Positions 8,053 to 16,412 of a DNA stretch of 64,000 nucleotides are shown here, in pieces. The stretch covers positions 15,386 through 79,385 of the forward strand of contig DATNAQ010000049.1 in assembly GCA_035607415.1 (NCBI GenBank), read 5' to 3'. The DNA comes from JAQBQH01 sp035607415. GTDB taxonomy: Bacteria > Myxococcota_A > Polyangia > Palsa-1104. The notes under the pieces were generated by a model. The model had not been told where the DNA came from and made no database searches. It saw only the letters and a program-made list of their open reading frames with translations. The stretch's first letter is position 1. Each line of letters opens with the position of its first letter. Both the position numbers and the translations under genes were made by a program.

Positions 8053-8925
8053 ATGCCAGTCGTCGACGGAGCTCGCACGACGCACACGACACTCGAGTGT
8101 CGCCGCGTCGCCGACAGCCTGCGTTTCTATCGCGACGTGATGGGCCTGCGCGTCAATCAGCCGGCGCCGATGGTCGGCCATTTGATGGACTCCAAGGGCC
8201 ACTATGCGGCGGTGCTGCAAAACGCCGAGCCGCCGCCGCAGCCGTTCCTCAACTTCTACGCTCGTCCGGTGCGCGACGCCGCCGCCGTCGACGAGGCGCA
8301 CGCGCGCATCGCCGCGGTGCGCGAGGCGTACGGCATCCGTGAGCTCGGCGAGCCCACGCGCGAGGACGCGGCGAAGTTCGGCGTCGGCACCTACGGCTTC
8401 TACCTCGCGGATCTCGACGGCAACTGGTGGCGCGTCGAGGAGAACGCCGGCCCCTTCGGCGCCGAGTCGTTGCCCGAGGGCAAAAAGCCGCACGACAGCA
8501 TCATCCCGGCCGGCCCCATCAGCTACGTCGTCCTCGAGAGCCACACCCTGGCGCGCAGCGTGCGCTTCTACCGCGACTTTCTTGGCCTCACCGTCGACGA
8601 GCGCGCGCCGGGCTTCTGTTTCTGCCGCGACGCCGACGGCTGGGTTCGCGTCATCACCGTCGAGGTCGGCGATCGGCTGGTGCCGCAGAAGGTCGCCAAC
8701 CATCATGGCCTGACGCTCGCCGGCGGCCCCGAGGTCATCGATGCGCTGCGCGCGCGGGTGAGCGCGTGCGCCGCCGAGTTCGAGCTGAAGAAGGTGCTCC
8801 CGGCGACGCGCCAGCATGGGTCGTACTCCTTCTATCTGCAGGACGCCGACACCAACTGCTGGGAGCTCGAGATCTGGGAAAACGGCGTCAACCCGGTGTT
8901 GCGCGGGATCGAAGCGCGCGAATAG
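8053..8925 (+). CDS. Two-domain VOC (glyoxalase/extradiol dioxygenase-like) protein
   Basis: 290 residues made of two vicinal-oxygen-chelate modules: residues about 8-140 (TTLECRRVADSLRFYRDVMGL ... GFYLADLDGNWWRVEE) and about 160-285 (ISYVVLESHTLARSVRFYRDFLGL ... SFYLQDADTNCWELE). The VOC fold places metal ligands on the first and last strands; Glu residues at the ends of both modules and His in HTTLE/ESHTL are candidates. Substrate cannot be told from sequence. ATG 8053 sits behind a G-rich ribosome site and is divergent from the secreted glycosidase-like gene. Confidence 0.9.
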   Translation: MPVVDGARTTHTTLECRRVADSLRFYRDVMGLRVNQPAPMVGHLMDSKGHYAAVLQNAEPPPQPFLNFYARPVRDAAAVDEAHARIAAVREAYGIRELGEPTREDAAKFGVGTYGFYLADLDGNWWRVEENAGPFGAESLPEGKKPHDSIIPAGPISYVVLESHTLARSVRFYRDFLGLTVDERAPGFCFCRDADGWVRVITVEVGDRLVPQKVANHHGLTLAGGPEVIDALRARVSACAAEFELKKVLPATRQHGSYSFYLQDADTNCWELEIWENGVNPVLRGIEARE

Positions 8926-9034
8926 GACGAGCCGCGCCCGTCAGTCGCTGCGCTCGTCGGTGGCTGGCGCCGTCGGCCGAGCACGCGTCTACGATCTCGG
9001 AGCCTTGCCCTGGGAGCGGTCGTGCAAACAGCCG

Positions 9035-9062
9035 GTCGCACCTGCACGATGCAGGTTGCGAC
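9035..9062. other. Intergenic hairpin upstream of the lysozyme-like gene
   Basis: The 206 bp between 8926 and 9131 holds no gene. It contains an inverted repeat with arms GTCGCACCTGCA and TGCAGGTTGCGAC around CGA (one bulged T). There is no U-tract, so it could be a terminator stem without tail, an mRNA leader structure or an operator. Confidence 0.4.
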
Positions 9063-9131
9063 GGCGCGCCGTAACCGTCGAAGATCGCGTCGGGCGCGCG
9101 CTGGCCTTCGGCTTGCTCAAGGGTCGTGGCC

Positions 9132-10373
9132 ATGAGCCTGATGAAGTCGCTTGCGATCGCGTTGCTTGCCGGAACGATGATGTGCGCATGTGTGGGCGGG
9201 CCGCCCGTCGACGAGAGCACGGAGGCGCTCGCCACCGCGTTCGCCAACGACAAACCGGCGTACGACTTCTTCGTCGGCAAGGGGCTCACCAACTTTCAGG
9301 CCGCCGGCATCGTCGGCAACCTCGATCAGGAGTCGGGCGTGAACCCCGGCGCGGTGCAGTTCGGCGGCGGCCCCGGGCGCGGCATCGCGCAGTGGTCGAC
9401 GGGCGGGCGCTGGGACACGTCGAACCCGAACGTGCTCGCCTACGCCAAGCAGCAGGGCCTGTCGGCGACGTCGCTCAACCTGCAGCTCGAGTTCATCTGG
9501 CTCGAGCTGACGACGGTCGGCTACGGCTACACGCAGCTCAAGGCGACCACCAACGTCACCGACGCGACGGTGGTGTTCATGGACAAGTACGAGATCTGCG
9601 GCACCTGCGATCAGACGCAGCGGGTGAATTACGCCAAGTCGGTGCTCAACGCCTACGGCGCGGCGCCCGACTGGTCGGCGGCGTTCGTCAGCCAGACGTG
9701 GCCGTACGCATCGCAGCCGGCGTTTCAGGTCAAGTGCGGCGAGAGCGTGACCGCCAAGCTCGTCATGAAGAACACCGGCGCCAAGGCGTGGGACGGCAAC
9801 ACCAAGCTCGGCACCACGATGCAGCGCGATCGCAAGAGCATCTTCGCCGGATCGCATTGGCTCGCGCCCAATCGCGCGGCGGCGATCTCCGGCACCGTCG
9901 CGCCCGGCGCCAACGGCACCTTCTCGTTCGCGTTCGACGGGCCGACCGGCGCCGAGTGCAAGCCGGGCACGTACATGGAGTACTTCGGCGTGGTGCAGGA
10001 GGGCGTCGCCTGGTTCAGCGACAACGGGCAGGGCGGTCCGCCCGACAATCAGCTCGAGGCGCTCATCGATCTCGTGCCCGGCGATCCGACGACGGGCGGC
10101 GCCGACATGGGCGGCGGCGGTGGCGCGGGCGGCGGCGGCGATCCGGGCGCGACCGCCGACGGCGGGGCGGGCGATCCGAACGATCCCGGCAGCGGCTCGA
10201 CGGGCGGCGGCAATCCCGAGAGCGGCGACGGCAACGGCACCGGCGGCAACGCCGGGACGCCGGCCTCGCACGGCGGTTGCTCCATGACCGGCGCGCCGAC
10301 GGGCGACGCCTTCGCCATCGGCTTCGTCTTCGTGCTGCTCTTGGCGCGCCGTCGTCGCGACGTCGCGATCTGA
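9132..10373 (+). CDS. Secreted lysozyme-like protein (phage tail lysozyme domain) with MYXO-CTERM-like tail
   Basis: 413 residues. The N-terminus MKSLAIALLAGTMMCACVGG reads as a lipoprotein or secretory signal. Residues about 35-170 resemble the phage tail tip lysozyme domain (LTNFQAAGIVGNLDQESGVNP, then GRGIAQWSTGGRW), with Glu in DQES as candidate catalytic acid. Residues about 180-310 form an Ig-like module (WPYASQPAFQVKCGESVTAKLVMKNTG, WFSDNGQGGPPDNQ). A Gly/Asp/Ser-rich linker then leads to GGCSMTGAPTG, a hydrophobic helix and ARRRR, a MYXO-CTERM-type sorting tail. It is therefore probably a surface-displayed muralytic enzyme of a myxobacterium rather than a phage gene. A GTG at 9126 is an alternative start. 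Confidence 0.88.
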   Translation: MSLMKSLAIALLAGTMMCACVGGPPVDESTEALATAFANDKPAYDFFVGKGLTNFQAAGIVGNLDQESGVNPGAVQFGGGPGRGIAQWSTGGRWDTSNPNVLAYAKQQGLSATSLNLQLEFIWLELTTVGYGYTQLKATTNVTDATVVFMDKYEICGTCDQTQRVNYAKSVLNAYGAAPDWSAAFVSQTWPYASQPAFQVKCGESVTAKLVMKNTGAKAWDGNTKLGTTMQRDRKSIFAGSHWLAPNRAAAISGTVAPGANGTFSFAFDGPTGAECKPGTYMEYFGVVQEGVAWFSDNGQGGPPDNQLEALIDLVPGDPTTGGADMGGGGGAGGGGDPGATADGGAGDPNDPGSGSTGGGNPESGDGNGTGGNAGTPASHGGCSMTGAPTGDAFAIGFVFVLLLARRRRDVAI

Positions 10374-10403
10374 TCTACGTTTCTGCTACCATCCGCTGGC
10401 GGG

Positions 10404-10967
10404 ATGGCCAGGCTGCATTCGATGTTCGCCGTCGCGTGCGTGCTGCTCGCCGCCGGTTGCGGCGGCTCGAGCGGCGACGGTGCGACCTTCATCGCCCTCG
10501 ACCGCGACTTCGCCGGCTTCCAGTCCTGGTACAGCGTGGCGCCGTTGCCGTTCAACCAGCTGTCGGCGACGGTCGATCCGACCGGCACGCACGCCGGCTT
10601 CGTCAGCCGCCGCCCGCCCGCGGGCGCGACCAGCTACCCCGTCGGGACCGTCGTCGTCAAAGCGATCGAGCCGTCGGACGACGCCACCACGTGGGAGCTG
10701 TTCGGCATGGCCAAACGCGGCGGCGGCTTCAACGCCGCGGGCGCCACCGACTGGGAGTACTTCCTCTTGCGCGTCGGCGCCGACGGCGATCCGTTCATCA
10801 CCTCGCGCGGGCTTCAGCCCTCGAACGACGGCTCCGACATGGGCGCCGACGCCTACGCGCCGGGCGGCGCCGCCGGTGGTTGCAACCTGTGCCACGGGGA
10901 TTCCGCCTACGCCGGCAGCGATCACGTCATCAGCCCACCGCTTTGGCCGTCGGCGACGGCGCAGTGA
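10404..10967 (+). CDS. Cytochrome P460-like c-type heme lipoprotein
   Basis: 187 residues. A lipobox (LLAAGC, Cys near 19) follows a short hydrophobic signal. The body shows TVVVKAIEPSDDATTWELFGMAKRGGGFN and WEYFLL, resembling the beta-sheet core of cytochrome P460-type proteins, and CNLCH at 160-164 is a single c-type heme-binding CxxCH near the C-terminus, as in that family. Known relatives oxidise hydroxylamine or detoxify NO, but the lysine-heme cross-link cannot be judged here. It is immediately downstream of the lysozyme-like gene and 50 bp upstream of the phosphoesterase. Confidence 0.78.
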   Translation: MARLHSMFAVACVLLAAGCGGSSGDGATFIALDRDFAGFQSWYSVAPLPFNQLSATVDPTGTHAGFVSRRPPAGATSYPVGTVVVKAIEPSDDATTWELFGMAKRGGGFNAAGATDWEYFLLRVGADGDPFITSRGLQPSNDGSDMGADAYAPGGAAGGCNLCHGDSAYAGSDHVISPPLWPSATAQ

Positions 10968-11017
10968 TCAAACTTCTTTGATCCGGCGCGTGGCGCCGGC
11001 CGCGCTACCGTGCAGGC

Positions 11018-12319
11018 GTGCGTAACTCGCTCGTGCGTAACTCGCTCTTGCTCGCGGCGCTCCTGGTGCTCGGTTGCAACCACAAGGAGCGCCCGCGTCC
11101 GACGGACGCCGAGGCCGCGGCCAGCCGCGACGCCTGCACCTACGGCCCCGGGATGCTCGCGCGCGACACCACCGGCGCGAGCCTGCCGTCGGGCAAGGAG
11201 ATCCCGATCGATCACATCGTCCTCATCATGCAGGAGAACCGATCGTTTGATCATTACTACTCGACGTTCCCCGGCGTCGACGGCGCGCCGGCCACCGACA
11301 CCAACACCGACTCCAAGGGGAACGTGGTGCAGCGCTTCCACTTCACGAGCCCGTGCATGCCGGGCGGCGATCACGGCTGGGACGCCGAGCACGCCAACCT
11401 CGACGGCGGCAAGCTCGACGGCTTCGTGAAGTCGAACCACGACTCGCCGGTGCCGATGGGCTACTACACCGGCGACGATCTGCCGTACTACTACGCGCTG
11501 GCGTCGACGTTCGCCATCTCCGATCGCCACTTCTGCTCGGTGCTCGCGCCGACGTGGCCCAATCGCATGTTCTATTTCGCCGGCACCTCGTGGGGCATCA
11601 CGTCGAACGTGTTTCCCGGGACGGCGCCCGACGGCAACCAGTGGCCGAACGTGTTCTCGCGCCTCGACGACGCCAAGGTCGAGTGGCGCGTCTATTCGCA
11701 GGATCACGCCACGCCGCTCATCGCCGCGATCCAGGAGTATCTCGATCACATGGATTGGTTCCTGGCGCAGTCGAGCTTCGCCAGCGACGTGGCCAACGGC
11801 TTCCTCGCCCCGGTCACCGTCGTCGAGGCCAGCGACGTCATGGGCGTCAACTCGCCGGACGAGGGGCCGCCGGGCGACGTCGACATCGGGCAGGACTTCG
11901 TGGCCGGCACCATCGCCGCGGTCATGAGCTCGCCGTTCTGGAAGTCGAGCGCCATCTTCATCAGCTACGACGAGAACGGCGGCATGTACGATCACGTCGT
12001 GCCGCCCAAGGCGTGCGCGCCCGACAGCCTGCCGCCGGACAACGGCGGCACGGTCGGCTTCGATCAGTACGGCTTCCGCGTGCCGATGATCGTGGTGTCA
12101 CCGTATGCCAAGCGCGGCTACGTCTCGCACGCGGTCACCGACGCGACGAGCATCTTGCGCTTCGTCGAGGCGCGCTTCGATCTGCCGTCGCTGACCGCGC
12201 GCGACGCCAACGCCGATCCGATGTTCGACATGTTCGACTTCGGCAATCCGGACTTCAGCGTGCCGTCGCTGCCGACGGTGACGATCGATCAGGCCAAGCT
12301 GGCGGCGTGCGGTAGCTAG
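11018..12319 (+). CDS. Phospholipase C-type phosphoesterase lipoprotein
   Basis: 433 residues, family PF04185 (phosphoesterase/non-hemolytic phospholipase C, acid phosphatase AcpA relatives). Residues 1-20 are a lipoprotein signal (LLVLGC). The catalytic metal/nucleophile signature is IDHIVLIMQENRSFDHYYSTFPGVDG (near 65-90), followed by CSVLAPTWPNRMFYFAGT and the second metal site IFISYDENGGMYDHVVPP and VSPYAKRGYVSHAVTDATSILRFVE. Such enzymes hydrolyse phospholipid head groups or phosphomonoesters outside the cytoplasm. The GTG at 11018 has a TACCGT hexamer 6 nt upstream. Its TAG overlaps the stop of the convergent gene in a CTAG. Confidence 0.93.
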   Translation: MRNSLVRNSLLLAALLVLGCNHKERPRPTDAEAAASRDACTYGPGMLARDTTGASLPSGKEIPIDHIVLIMQENRSFDHYYSTFPGVDGAPATDTNTDSKGNVVQRFHFTSPCMPGGDHGWDAEHANLDGGKLDGFVKSNHDSPVPMGYYTGDDLPYYYALASTFAISDRHFCSVLAPTWPNRMFYFAGTSWGITSNVFPGTAPDGNQWPNVFSRLDDAKVEWRVYSQDHATPLIAAIQEYLDHMDWFLAQSSFASDVANGFLAPVTVVEASDVMGVNSPDEGPPGDVDIGQDFVAGTIAAVMSSPFWKSSAIFISYDENGGMYDHVVPPKACAPDSLPPDNGGTVGFDQYGFRVPMIVVSPYAKRGYVSHAVTDATSILRFVEARFDLPSLTARDANADPMFDMFDFGNPDFSVPSLPTVTIDQAKLAACGS

Positions 12320-13656
12320 GGACGGCAGCAGATCGTCTTGGTGCCGGTGCCGGCGAGCGTGCCGCCCACGGTCGTCGTCGGCGCGCCGCAGCCCGGCGCG
12401 GTGCCGCCGGTGATCTTCACGGTGTGGAAATTTGCGCCCGACTCGGTGACGCAGCTCATCTGGTTCTGCGCAACGGTCGTGACCGTGGTGCCGCAGTTGT
12501 TGTCCGAATAGATCGTGTAGGTGTTGCCGCACGCGCCGCCGGTGGCGGAGCCGCAGTTGCACGTGCACGTGCGCGCGTCGGAGAAGTCGTGGAACCAGGG
12601 GCCGCCGAACGCGTTGTAGCCGCCATCGCACGCCGGGGTGCCGTCGGAGAGCTCGCAGATCTTGGCGGCGGCGAGCAGCGGCACGCAGCTGTTGCCGGGC
12701 ATGCAGCCGCCGCCGATCGCGGTGGTCTTGCAGAAGTTGTCGCTCGTCGTCCAGCTCACCGAGCCGTGCGTCGACGAGCCGCCTTTGACGCATTGGGCGC
12801 TGCCCGTGACGATGACCGACGACATCACGCTGCCGGTCGTCTGATTGACGTTCCAGTTGCGACAGGTGGAGTCGGCGGAGACGTCCTCTTCTTCGCCGCT
12901 GCAGCTCGAGTCGTTGTCGAACGAGTGGATGGCGCCGTTGCAGCCCATGACGCCGTTGCAGGTGCAGGCGTTCGTCGGGCATTGCGGCGACGCGGGATTG
13001 AGGCCCTCGTTGATGACCTCCTGCTGCACGAACATGCCGGGGCAGAAGCTCGACTGCGCGACAGCGATGCCGAGCACGAAGCCGGCCGACGGCGTGGGCA
13101 CGCACTGCGCGATCGCGTTGCAGTCGGGATCGTCGCAGTCGATGTGGCCGTCGCAGTCGTTGTCGACGCCGTCGAAGCAGGCATTGCCCGTCTCGGCGGT
13201 GGGGACGCAGACCATGTCGGCCGGCGGCGCCAGATCGGCGGCGGCGCCGGCGAGATCCCCGGTCGCGAGATCGGCGACGCCGAGATCGCCCGCGCTCGCG
13301 GCGGCGATCGACAGCGGCGCGACCTCGCAGGAGCCGACCAGCGGCTGCGACGCCGAGCCGGTGCCGACGACGTTGCCGGCGACGAGCGCCTCGACGTCGA
13401 CGGCGACGGTGTGGCCGCGCGGATAGCCGTGCGGGAAGGTGACGACGAGGTTGCCGGCGGCGGTGCCCGGCGTGTGCGCGACCGTCGTCTGTACCGGCGC
13501 GGCGCCGTCGATCGAGATGGAGACGTCGAAGCTGTCGGCGGCGGCGCTGGCGTCGTCGAGCGTGACCGAGACGAGCAGGGTATCGTCGTGGCAGCGATCG
13601 GCGATCGGCGAGCAGCCACCGAGCGCAAAGGCGAGGGCGAGGGCGATGCGCTTCAT
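12316..13656 (-). CDS. Cys-rich lipoprotein with MopE-like metal-binding motif (paralogue 2)
   Basis: 446 residues. It starts at ATG 13656, overlapping the upstream paralogue's stop by 4 bp (ATGA). Lipobox LALGGC is followed by a beta-sandwich-like region (about 20-115, TLLVSVTLDDASAAADSFDVSIS), an Asp-Leu spacer (DLGVADLATGDL ... PPADM), then CFDGVDNDCDGHIDCDDPDC, the Asp/Cys motif of putative metal-binding MopE-type proteins. The C-terminal half is a Cys-rich domain with repeated CTCNCGS, CGxTV and a terminal ICC. The upstream gene has the same order of domains, so this is a tandem duplication. Function is unknown; surface-exposed, metal-stabilised and disulfide-rich are inferences. Confidence 0.85.
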   Translation of the reverse strand: MKRIALALAFALGGCSPIADRCHDDTLLVSVTLDDASAAADSFDVSISIDGAAPVQTTVAHTPGTAAGNLVVTFPHGYPRGHTVAVDVEALVAGNVVGTGSASQPLVGSCEVAPLSIAAASAGDLGVADLATGDLAGAAADLAPPADMVCVPTAETGNACFDGVDNDCDGHIDCDDPDCNAIAQCVPTPSAGFVLGIAVAQSSFCPGMFVQQEVINEGLNPASPQCPTNACTCNGVMGCNGAIHSFDNDSSCSGEEEDVSADSTCRNWNVNQTTGSVMSSVIVTGSAQCVKGGSSTHGSVSWTTSDNFCKTTAIGGGCMPGNSCVPLLAAAKICELSDGTPACDGGYNAFGGPWFHDFSDARTCTCNCGSATGGACGNTYTIYSDNNCGTTVTTVAQNQMSCVTESGANFHTVKITGGTAPGCGAPTTTVGGTLAGTGTKTICCRP

Positions 13657-14990
13657 TCGCAACACACCGTCTTTTGCCCGTTGAACACGAGCGGATTGTT
13701 CGTCGTGACCGTGAGGTTGCAGCCGCCGGCGAGCTTGATGCCCTGGTAGTCCTCGGTGTCGCAGACGTCGCCCGAGACGACCTTGGTCGAGCCGCTGCAC
13801 GTGCTCATGAAGTAACTCTTGTAGAGCGTGAGCTGGGAGCCGGCGCAGCCGTTGGCGCCGGGCGCGCAGCTGCACGAGCAGGTGCGATTGTCGGTGAACG
13901 AGGTGAACCACGTGGCCTGGCTCGGGTAGCCGCTCGGACAGGCGGCGGCTCCCGTCGCGATCACGCACTGCTTGGTGCCGCGCGGGACGCACACCTTGCC
14001 GTTGGTGCAGCCGCCGGCGACCGGCACCAGGTTGTCGCCGCACGACTCCGCCGTCGGCACCACCGCGGGCATGACCGGCGAGGCCGTGCCGCTCGACGCG
14101 CAGCTCATGCTTCCGGTCGGCGTGGCCTCGCGCCAGTTGTTCTGCCCCGAGATGTTCTGGCAGGTGGCGCTGGCGGTGAGCAGCGTGCCCGCCGGCGAAC
14201 CACCGGGGCAGCCGTTGATCGTCGTGAGCGTGGAGGTGCAGCCGCTCGAGCTGCACGAGCAGCTGTTGTTGCAGCCACCGCCGGTGGGATCGCTGTTCCC
14301 GTAGATCGGCGTGCCCGTGGTGCTCGACGGGCAGGTGGCGCCCGCGGCCTCTTGCGTGTCGTAGGTGAACGAGCCCGTCGCCGGCGGCACGCAGACGGCG
14401 ACCGGCGCGCAGTCGGGATCGTCGCAGTCGACGTGGCCGTCGCAGTCGTCGTCGATGCCGTTGAAGCAGAGCTCGACGCCGCCGCCGGCGCAGGCCATGT
14501 CGGCCGGTGGCGACAGGCTGAGATCGGCCGGCGGCGACAGATCGTTGGCGCCCGGCATCGACAGATCATCGCCGGCGTCGGTCGTGACCGAGAGGTCGTC
14601 GAGCTCCGTCGTCGCGGCGATGGCGAGCGTGGTCGCCTGACAGCCCTGCACCAGCGTCGCCGTCGTGGCGCCGTGCCCGACGACGCCGCCGCCGGCGTAG
14701 GCGACGACGTCGACCGACACGCTCGAGCCGGTCGGATAGCCGCTCGGGAACTGCACCTCGACGTTGCCCGAGGCCACGCCCGGCGTGTGCGCGAGCGTGC
14801 TGGTGACGCCGCTGCCGCCGTCGAGCGAGATGGTGACGGCGAACGAGTCGGCGCCCGCGGCGCTGCCGTCGAGCGTGACGGCGACGAGCAGGGTGCCCGA
14901 CTTGCAGCGGCTCACCTCGGGCTTGCACGCGCTCACCGCCAGCGCCGCGATCAACGCCCCGGCGAGGCGGCACCGCCGATCAATTGCCAC
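13653..14990 (-). CDS. Cys-rich lipoprotein with MopE-like metal-binding motif (paralogue 1)
   Basis: 445 residues from GTG 14990, which overlaps the TPR gene by 11 bp. The signal ends at lipobox AVSAC. Domain order equals that of the downstream paralogue: beta-sandwich-like module (TLLVAVTLDGSAAGADSFAVTIS), Asp-Leu spacer (DLSVTTDAGDDLSMPGANDL), metal-binding CFNGIDDDCDGHVDCDDPDC, then a Cys-rich domain (NNSCSCSSSGC, RTCSCSCAPG, final VCCE). The alignment of N-terminal modules, spacers and terminal CC between the two copies shows duplication. No family name can be given beyond the short metal-binding motif. Confidence 0.85.
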   Translation of the reverse strand: MAIDRRCRLAGALIAALAVSACKPEVSRCKSGTLLVAVTLDGSAAGADSFAVTISLDGGSGVTSTLAHTPGVASGNVEVQFPSGYPTGSSVSVDVVAYAGGGVVGHGATTATLVQGCQATTLAIAATTELDDLSVTTDAGDDLSMPGANDLSPPADLSLSPPADMACAGGGVELCFNGIDDDCDGHVDCDDPDCAPVAVCVPPATGSFTYDTQEAAGATCPSSTTGTPIYGNSDPTGGGCNNSCSCSSSGCTSTLTTINGCPGGSPAGTLLTASATCQNISGQNNWREATPTGSMSCASSGTASPVMPAVVPTAESCGDNLVPVAGGCTNGKVCVPRGTKQCVIATGAAACPSGYPSQATWFTSFTDNRTCSCSCAPGANGCAGSQLTLYKSYFMSTCSGSTKVVSGDVCDTEDYQGIKLAGGCNLTVTTNNPLVFNGQKTVCCE

Positions 14991-15681
14991 TGACGGTTCC
15001 GAACGTCGCGGCCGGATCGGTGTGGCCGCGCGTGCCGAGGGCGATGCCGACCGCCAGGCCGGTGACGACGATGGCCGCGCCGCCGCCGACGGCGGCCCAG
15101 AACCACGGCTGCTTGACGAGCGGCTTCTTCTCGCGCGGAGGCGCCGTCGCGATCAACGTGGTCGTGCCCGGCGTGTGCACGTCGGTGGGCGGCGCCGTCT
15201 TGGCGCGCTCCTCGGCGGTGATGGCCTGCTGGAGCTGATCGATCTGCCGCTTGACCTCGTCGGGGTTGGGGATCGCGTCGCCGAAGAGGCGGAAGTAGTT
15301 CTGATAGAGCGTGAGCGCGCGCTGCTTGTTGCCCATCAGGCGGTAGGCCTGCGCGGCGTTGTAGAGCAGCGCCGGGTCGGGCTTGAGCGTGAAGGCGCGC
15401 TCGAACAGCGGCGCCGCTTCGCCGTAGCGGCCAAGGGCGTAGAGCGCGCTGCCTTTCTCGTAGAGGGCGCGCGGATCGTCGTCGGATCCCGGCAGCGTCG
15501 GCTGCGCGTCGGTCGCCGGCGCGCCCGTCGTCGCTGGCGCATTCGCCGCCGGTGGTGCATTCGTCGCCGGTGGTGGCTGCTGTTGTGCCGAGGCGGTGCC
15601 GCCGAGCGCGAGGAGGATGGTGACGATCTGCGAGACCCGTGGGCTGAGCAAAGTGGCGTACCCCCGTAACGATGGTAACAC
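14980..15681 (-). CDS. Secreted/membrane TPR protein
   Basis: 233 residues from GTG 15681. A hydrophobic N-terminus (VTILLALGGTASAQ) is followed by a Pro/Ala/Gln-rich stretch, then two to three TPR units (DDPRALYEKGSALYALGRYGEAAPLFERAF; DPALLYNAAQAYRLMGNKQRALTLYQNYF) at about 65-150, and a C-terminal transmembrane helix (WFWAAVGGGAAIVVTGLAVGIAL). Such TPR membrane proteins are common scaffold components in myxobacteria. It heads the transcription unit with the two Cys-rich lipoproteins and overlaps the next gene by 11 bp. A TATACT -10 (minus strand, 15711-15706) gives a short leader. Confidence 0.82.
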   Translation of the reverse strand: MLPSLRGYATLLSPRVSQIVTILLALGGTASAQQQPPPATNAPPAANAPATTGAPATDAQPTLPGSDDDPRALYEKGSALYALGRYGEAAPLFERAFTLKPDPALLYNAAQAYRLMGNKQRALTLYQNYFRLFGDAIPNPDEVKRQIDQLQQAITAEERAKTAPPTDVHTPGTTTLIATAPPREKKPLVKQPWFWAAVGGGAAIVVTGLAVGIALGTRGHTDPAATFGTVSGN

Positions 15682-15705
15682 GCCGACGCCCGGCCTCCGA
15701 TCCGT

Positions 15706-15713
15706 AGTATAGA
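15706..15713. promoter_or_regulatory. Overlapping divergent -10 elements (TPR gene / carbonic anhydrase)
   Basis: Minus-strand TATACT (15711-15706) serves the TPR/Cys-rich operon and plus-strand TATAGA (15708-15713) ends 6 nt before the carbonic anhydrase ATG. The two hexamers overlap by 4 bp, so the two polymerases would exclude each other. No -35 is convincing on either side. Confidence 0.42.
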
Positions 15714-15719
15714 GGGCGC

Positions 15720-16349
15720 ATGTCCGAAGCGAACCTGTCGGCGCGCGAGGCGATCGCGCGTCTGGTCGAAGGCAACCGGCGCTACCTGCAGAACGTCCGC
15801 AGCGTCGACTCGATGCTCAGCCACAGCCGCCGCGACACGCAGACGCAGCGGCCGTTCGCCACCATCCTCGGCTGCTCCGACTCGCGCGCGCCCGCCGAGA
15901 TCGTGTTCGATCAGGGGCTCGGCGATCTGTTCGTCATCCGCGTCGCCGGCAACATCGTGGCGCCGTCGCAGGTCGGCTCGGTCGAGTTCGCCGCCGAGCA
16001 CTTCGGCACCCGCCTCGTCGTCGTCATGGGACACACGAGCTGCGGCGCCATCGACGCCGCCATCGAGGCGGTGGTCCGGCGCCAGGGGCCGAAGTCGCGC
16101 AACCTCATGTCGATCGTCGACCGCGTGCGGCCGAGCATCGAGTCGCTCGTGTCGACCGATCTGGCCAACGACCCGGAGCGCCTGCGCCGCGAGGGGATGC
16201 GCGCCAACGTGCGCACGTCGGTGACCCACCTGCGCCACGGCTCCGAGGTCCTCGAGGGCCTGGCCCAATCCGACGGGCTCGTGGTCGTCGGCACCGAGCT
16301 CGATCTCAACACCGGCGAGGTCAACTTCTTCGACGGCCTGCCCGACTGA
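15720..16349 (+). CDS. Beta-class carbonic anhydrase
   Basis: 209 residues, the standard length. The zinc site is complete: Cys52 and Asp54 in GCSDSR, His105 and Cys108 in GHTSCGA, with Arg56 forming the Asp-Arg dyad. It interconverts CO2 and bicarbonate in the cytoplasm; no signal peptide is present. The C-terminus VGTELDLNTGEVNFFD matches the family. The start ATG 15720 lies 6 nt after TATAGA. It is divergent from the TPR/Cys-rich lipoprotein operon. Confidence 0.96.
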   Translation: MSEANLSAREAIARLVEGNRRYLQNVRSVDSMLSHSRRDTQTQRPFATILGCSDSRAPAEIVFDQGLGDLFVIRVAGNIVAPSQVGSVEFAAEHFGTRLVVVMGHTSCGAIDAAIEAVVRRQGPKSRNLMSIVDRVRPSIESLVSTDLANDPERLRREGMRANVRTSVTHLRHGSEVLEGLAQSDGLVVVGTELDLNTGEVNFFDGLPD

Positions 16350-16377
16350 TTTGTCCTGACCGACGCTGAATCGCCGC

Positions 16378-16406
16378 TTGCACGGCACGACGTCGGCCGT
16401 TAGGTT
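16378..16406 (+). promoter_or_regulatory. Promoter of the 108-aa secreted protein (TTGCAC-17-TAGGTT)
   Basis: TTGCAC at 16378-16383 and TAGGTT at 16401-16406 are separated by 17 bp, and the -10 ends 6 nt before GTG 16413. Spacing and position match the other leaderless promoters of the window and support the small downstream gene being real. Confidence 0.52.
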
Positions 16407-16412
16407 GGAGAC

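Noticed and set aside
9132..10373. Prophage remnant because of a phage-tail lysozyme domain
   Set aside because: No phage structural or integration genes nearby; the protein ends in a MYXO-CTERM-like tail and base use equals its neighbours.
10968..11017. Classical -35 for the phospholipase gene (TTGATC at about 10978)
   Set aside because: Spacing to TACCGT is 22 bp, too long for a sigma-70 promoter; only the -10 is kept.
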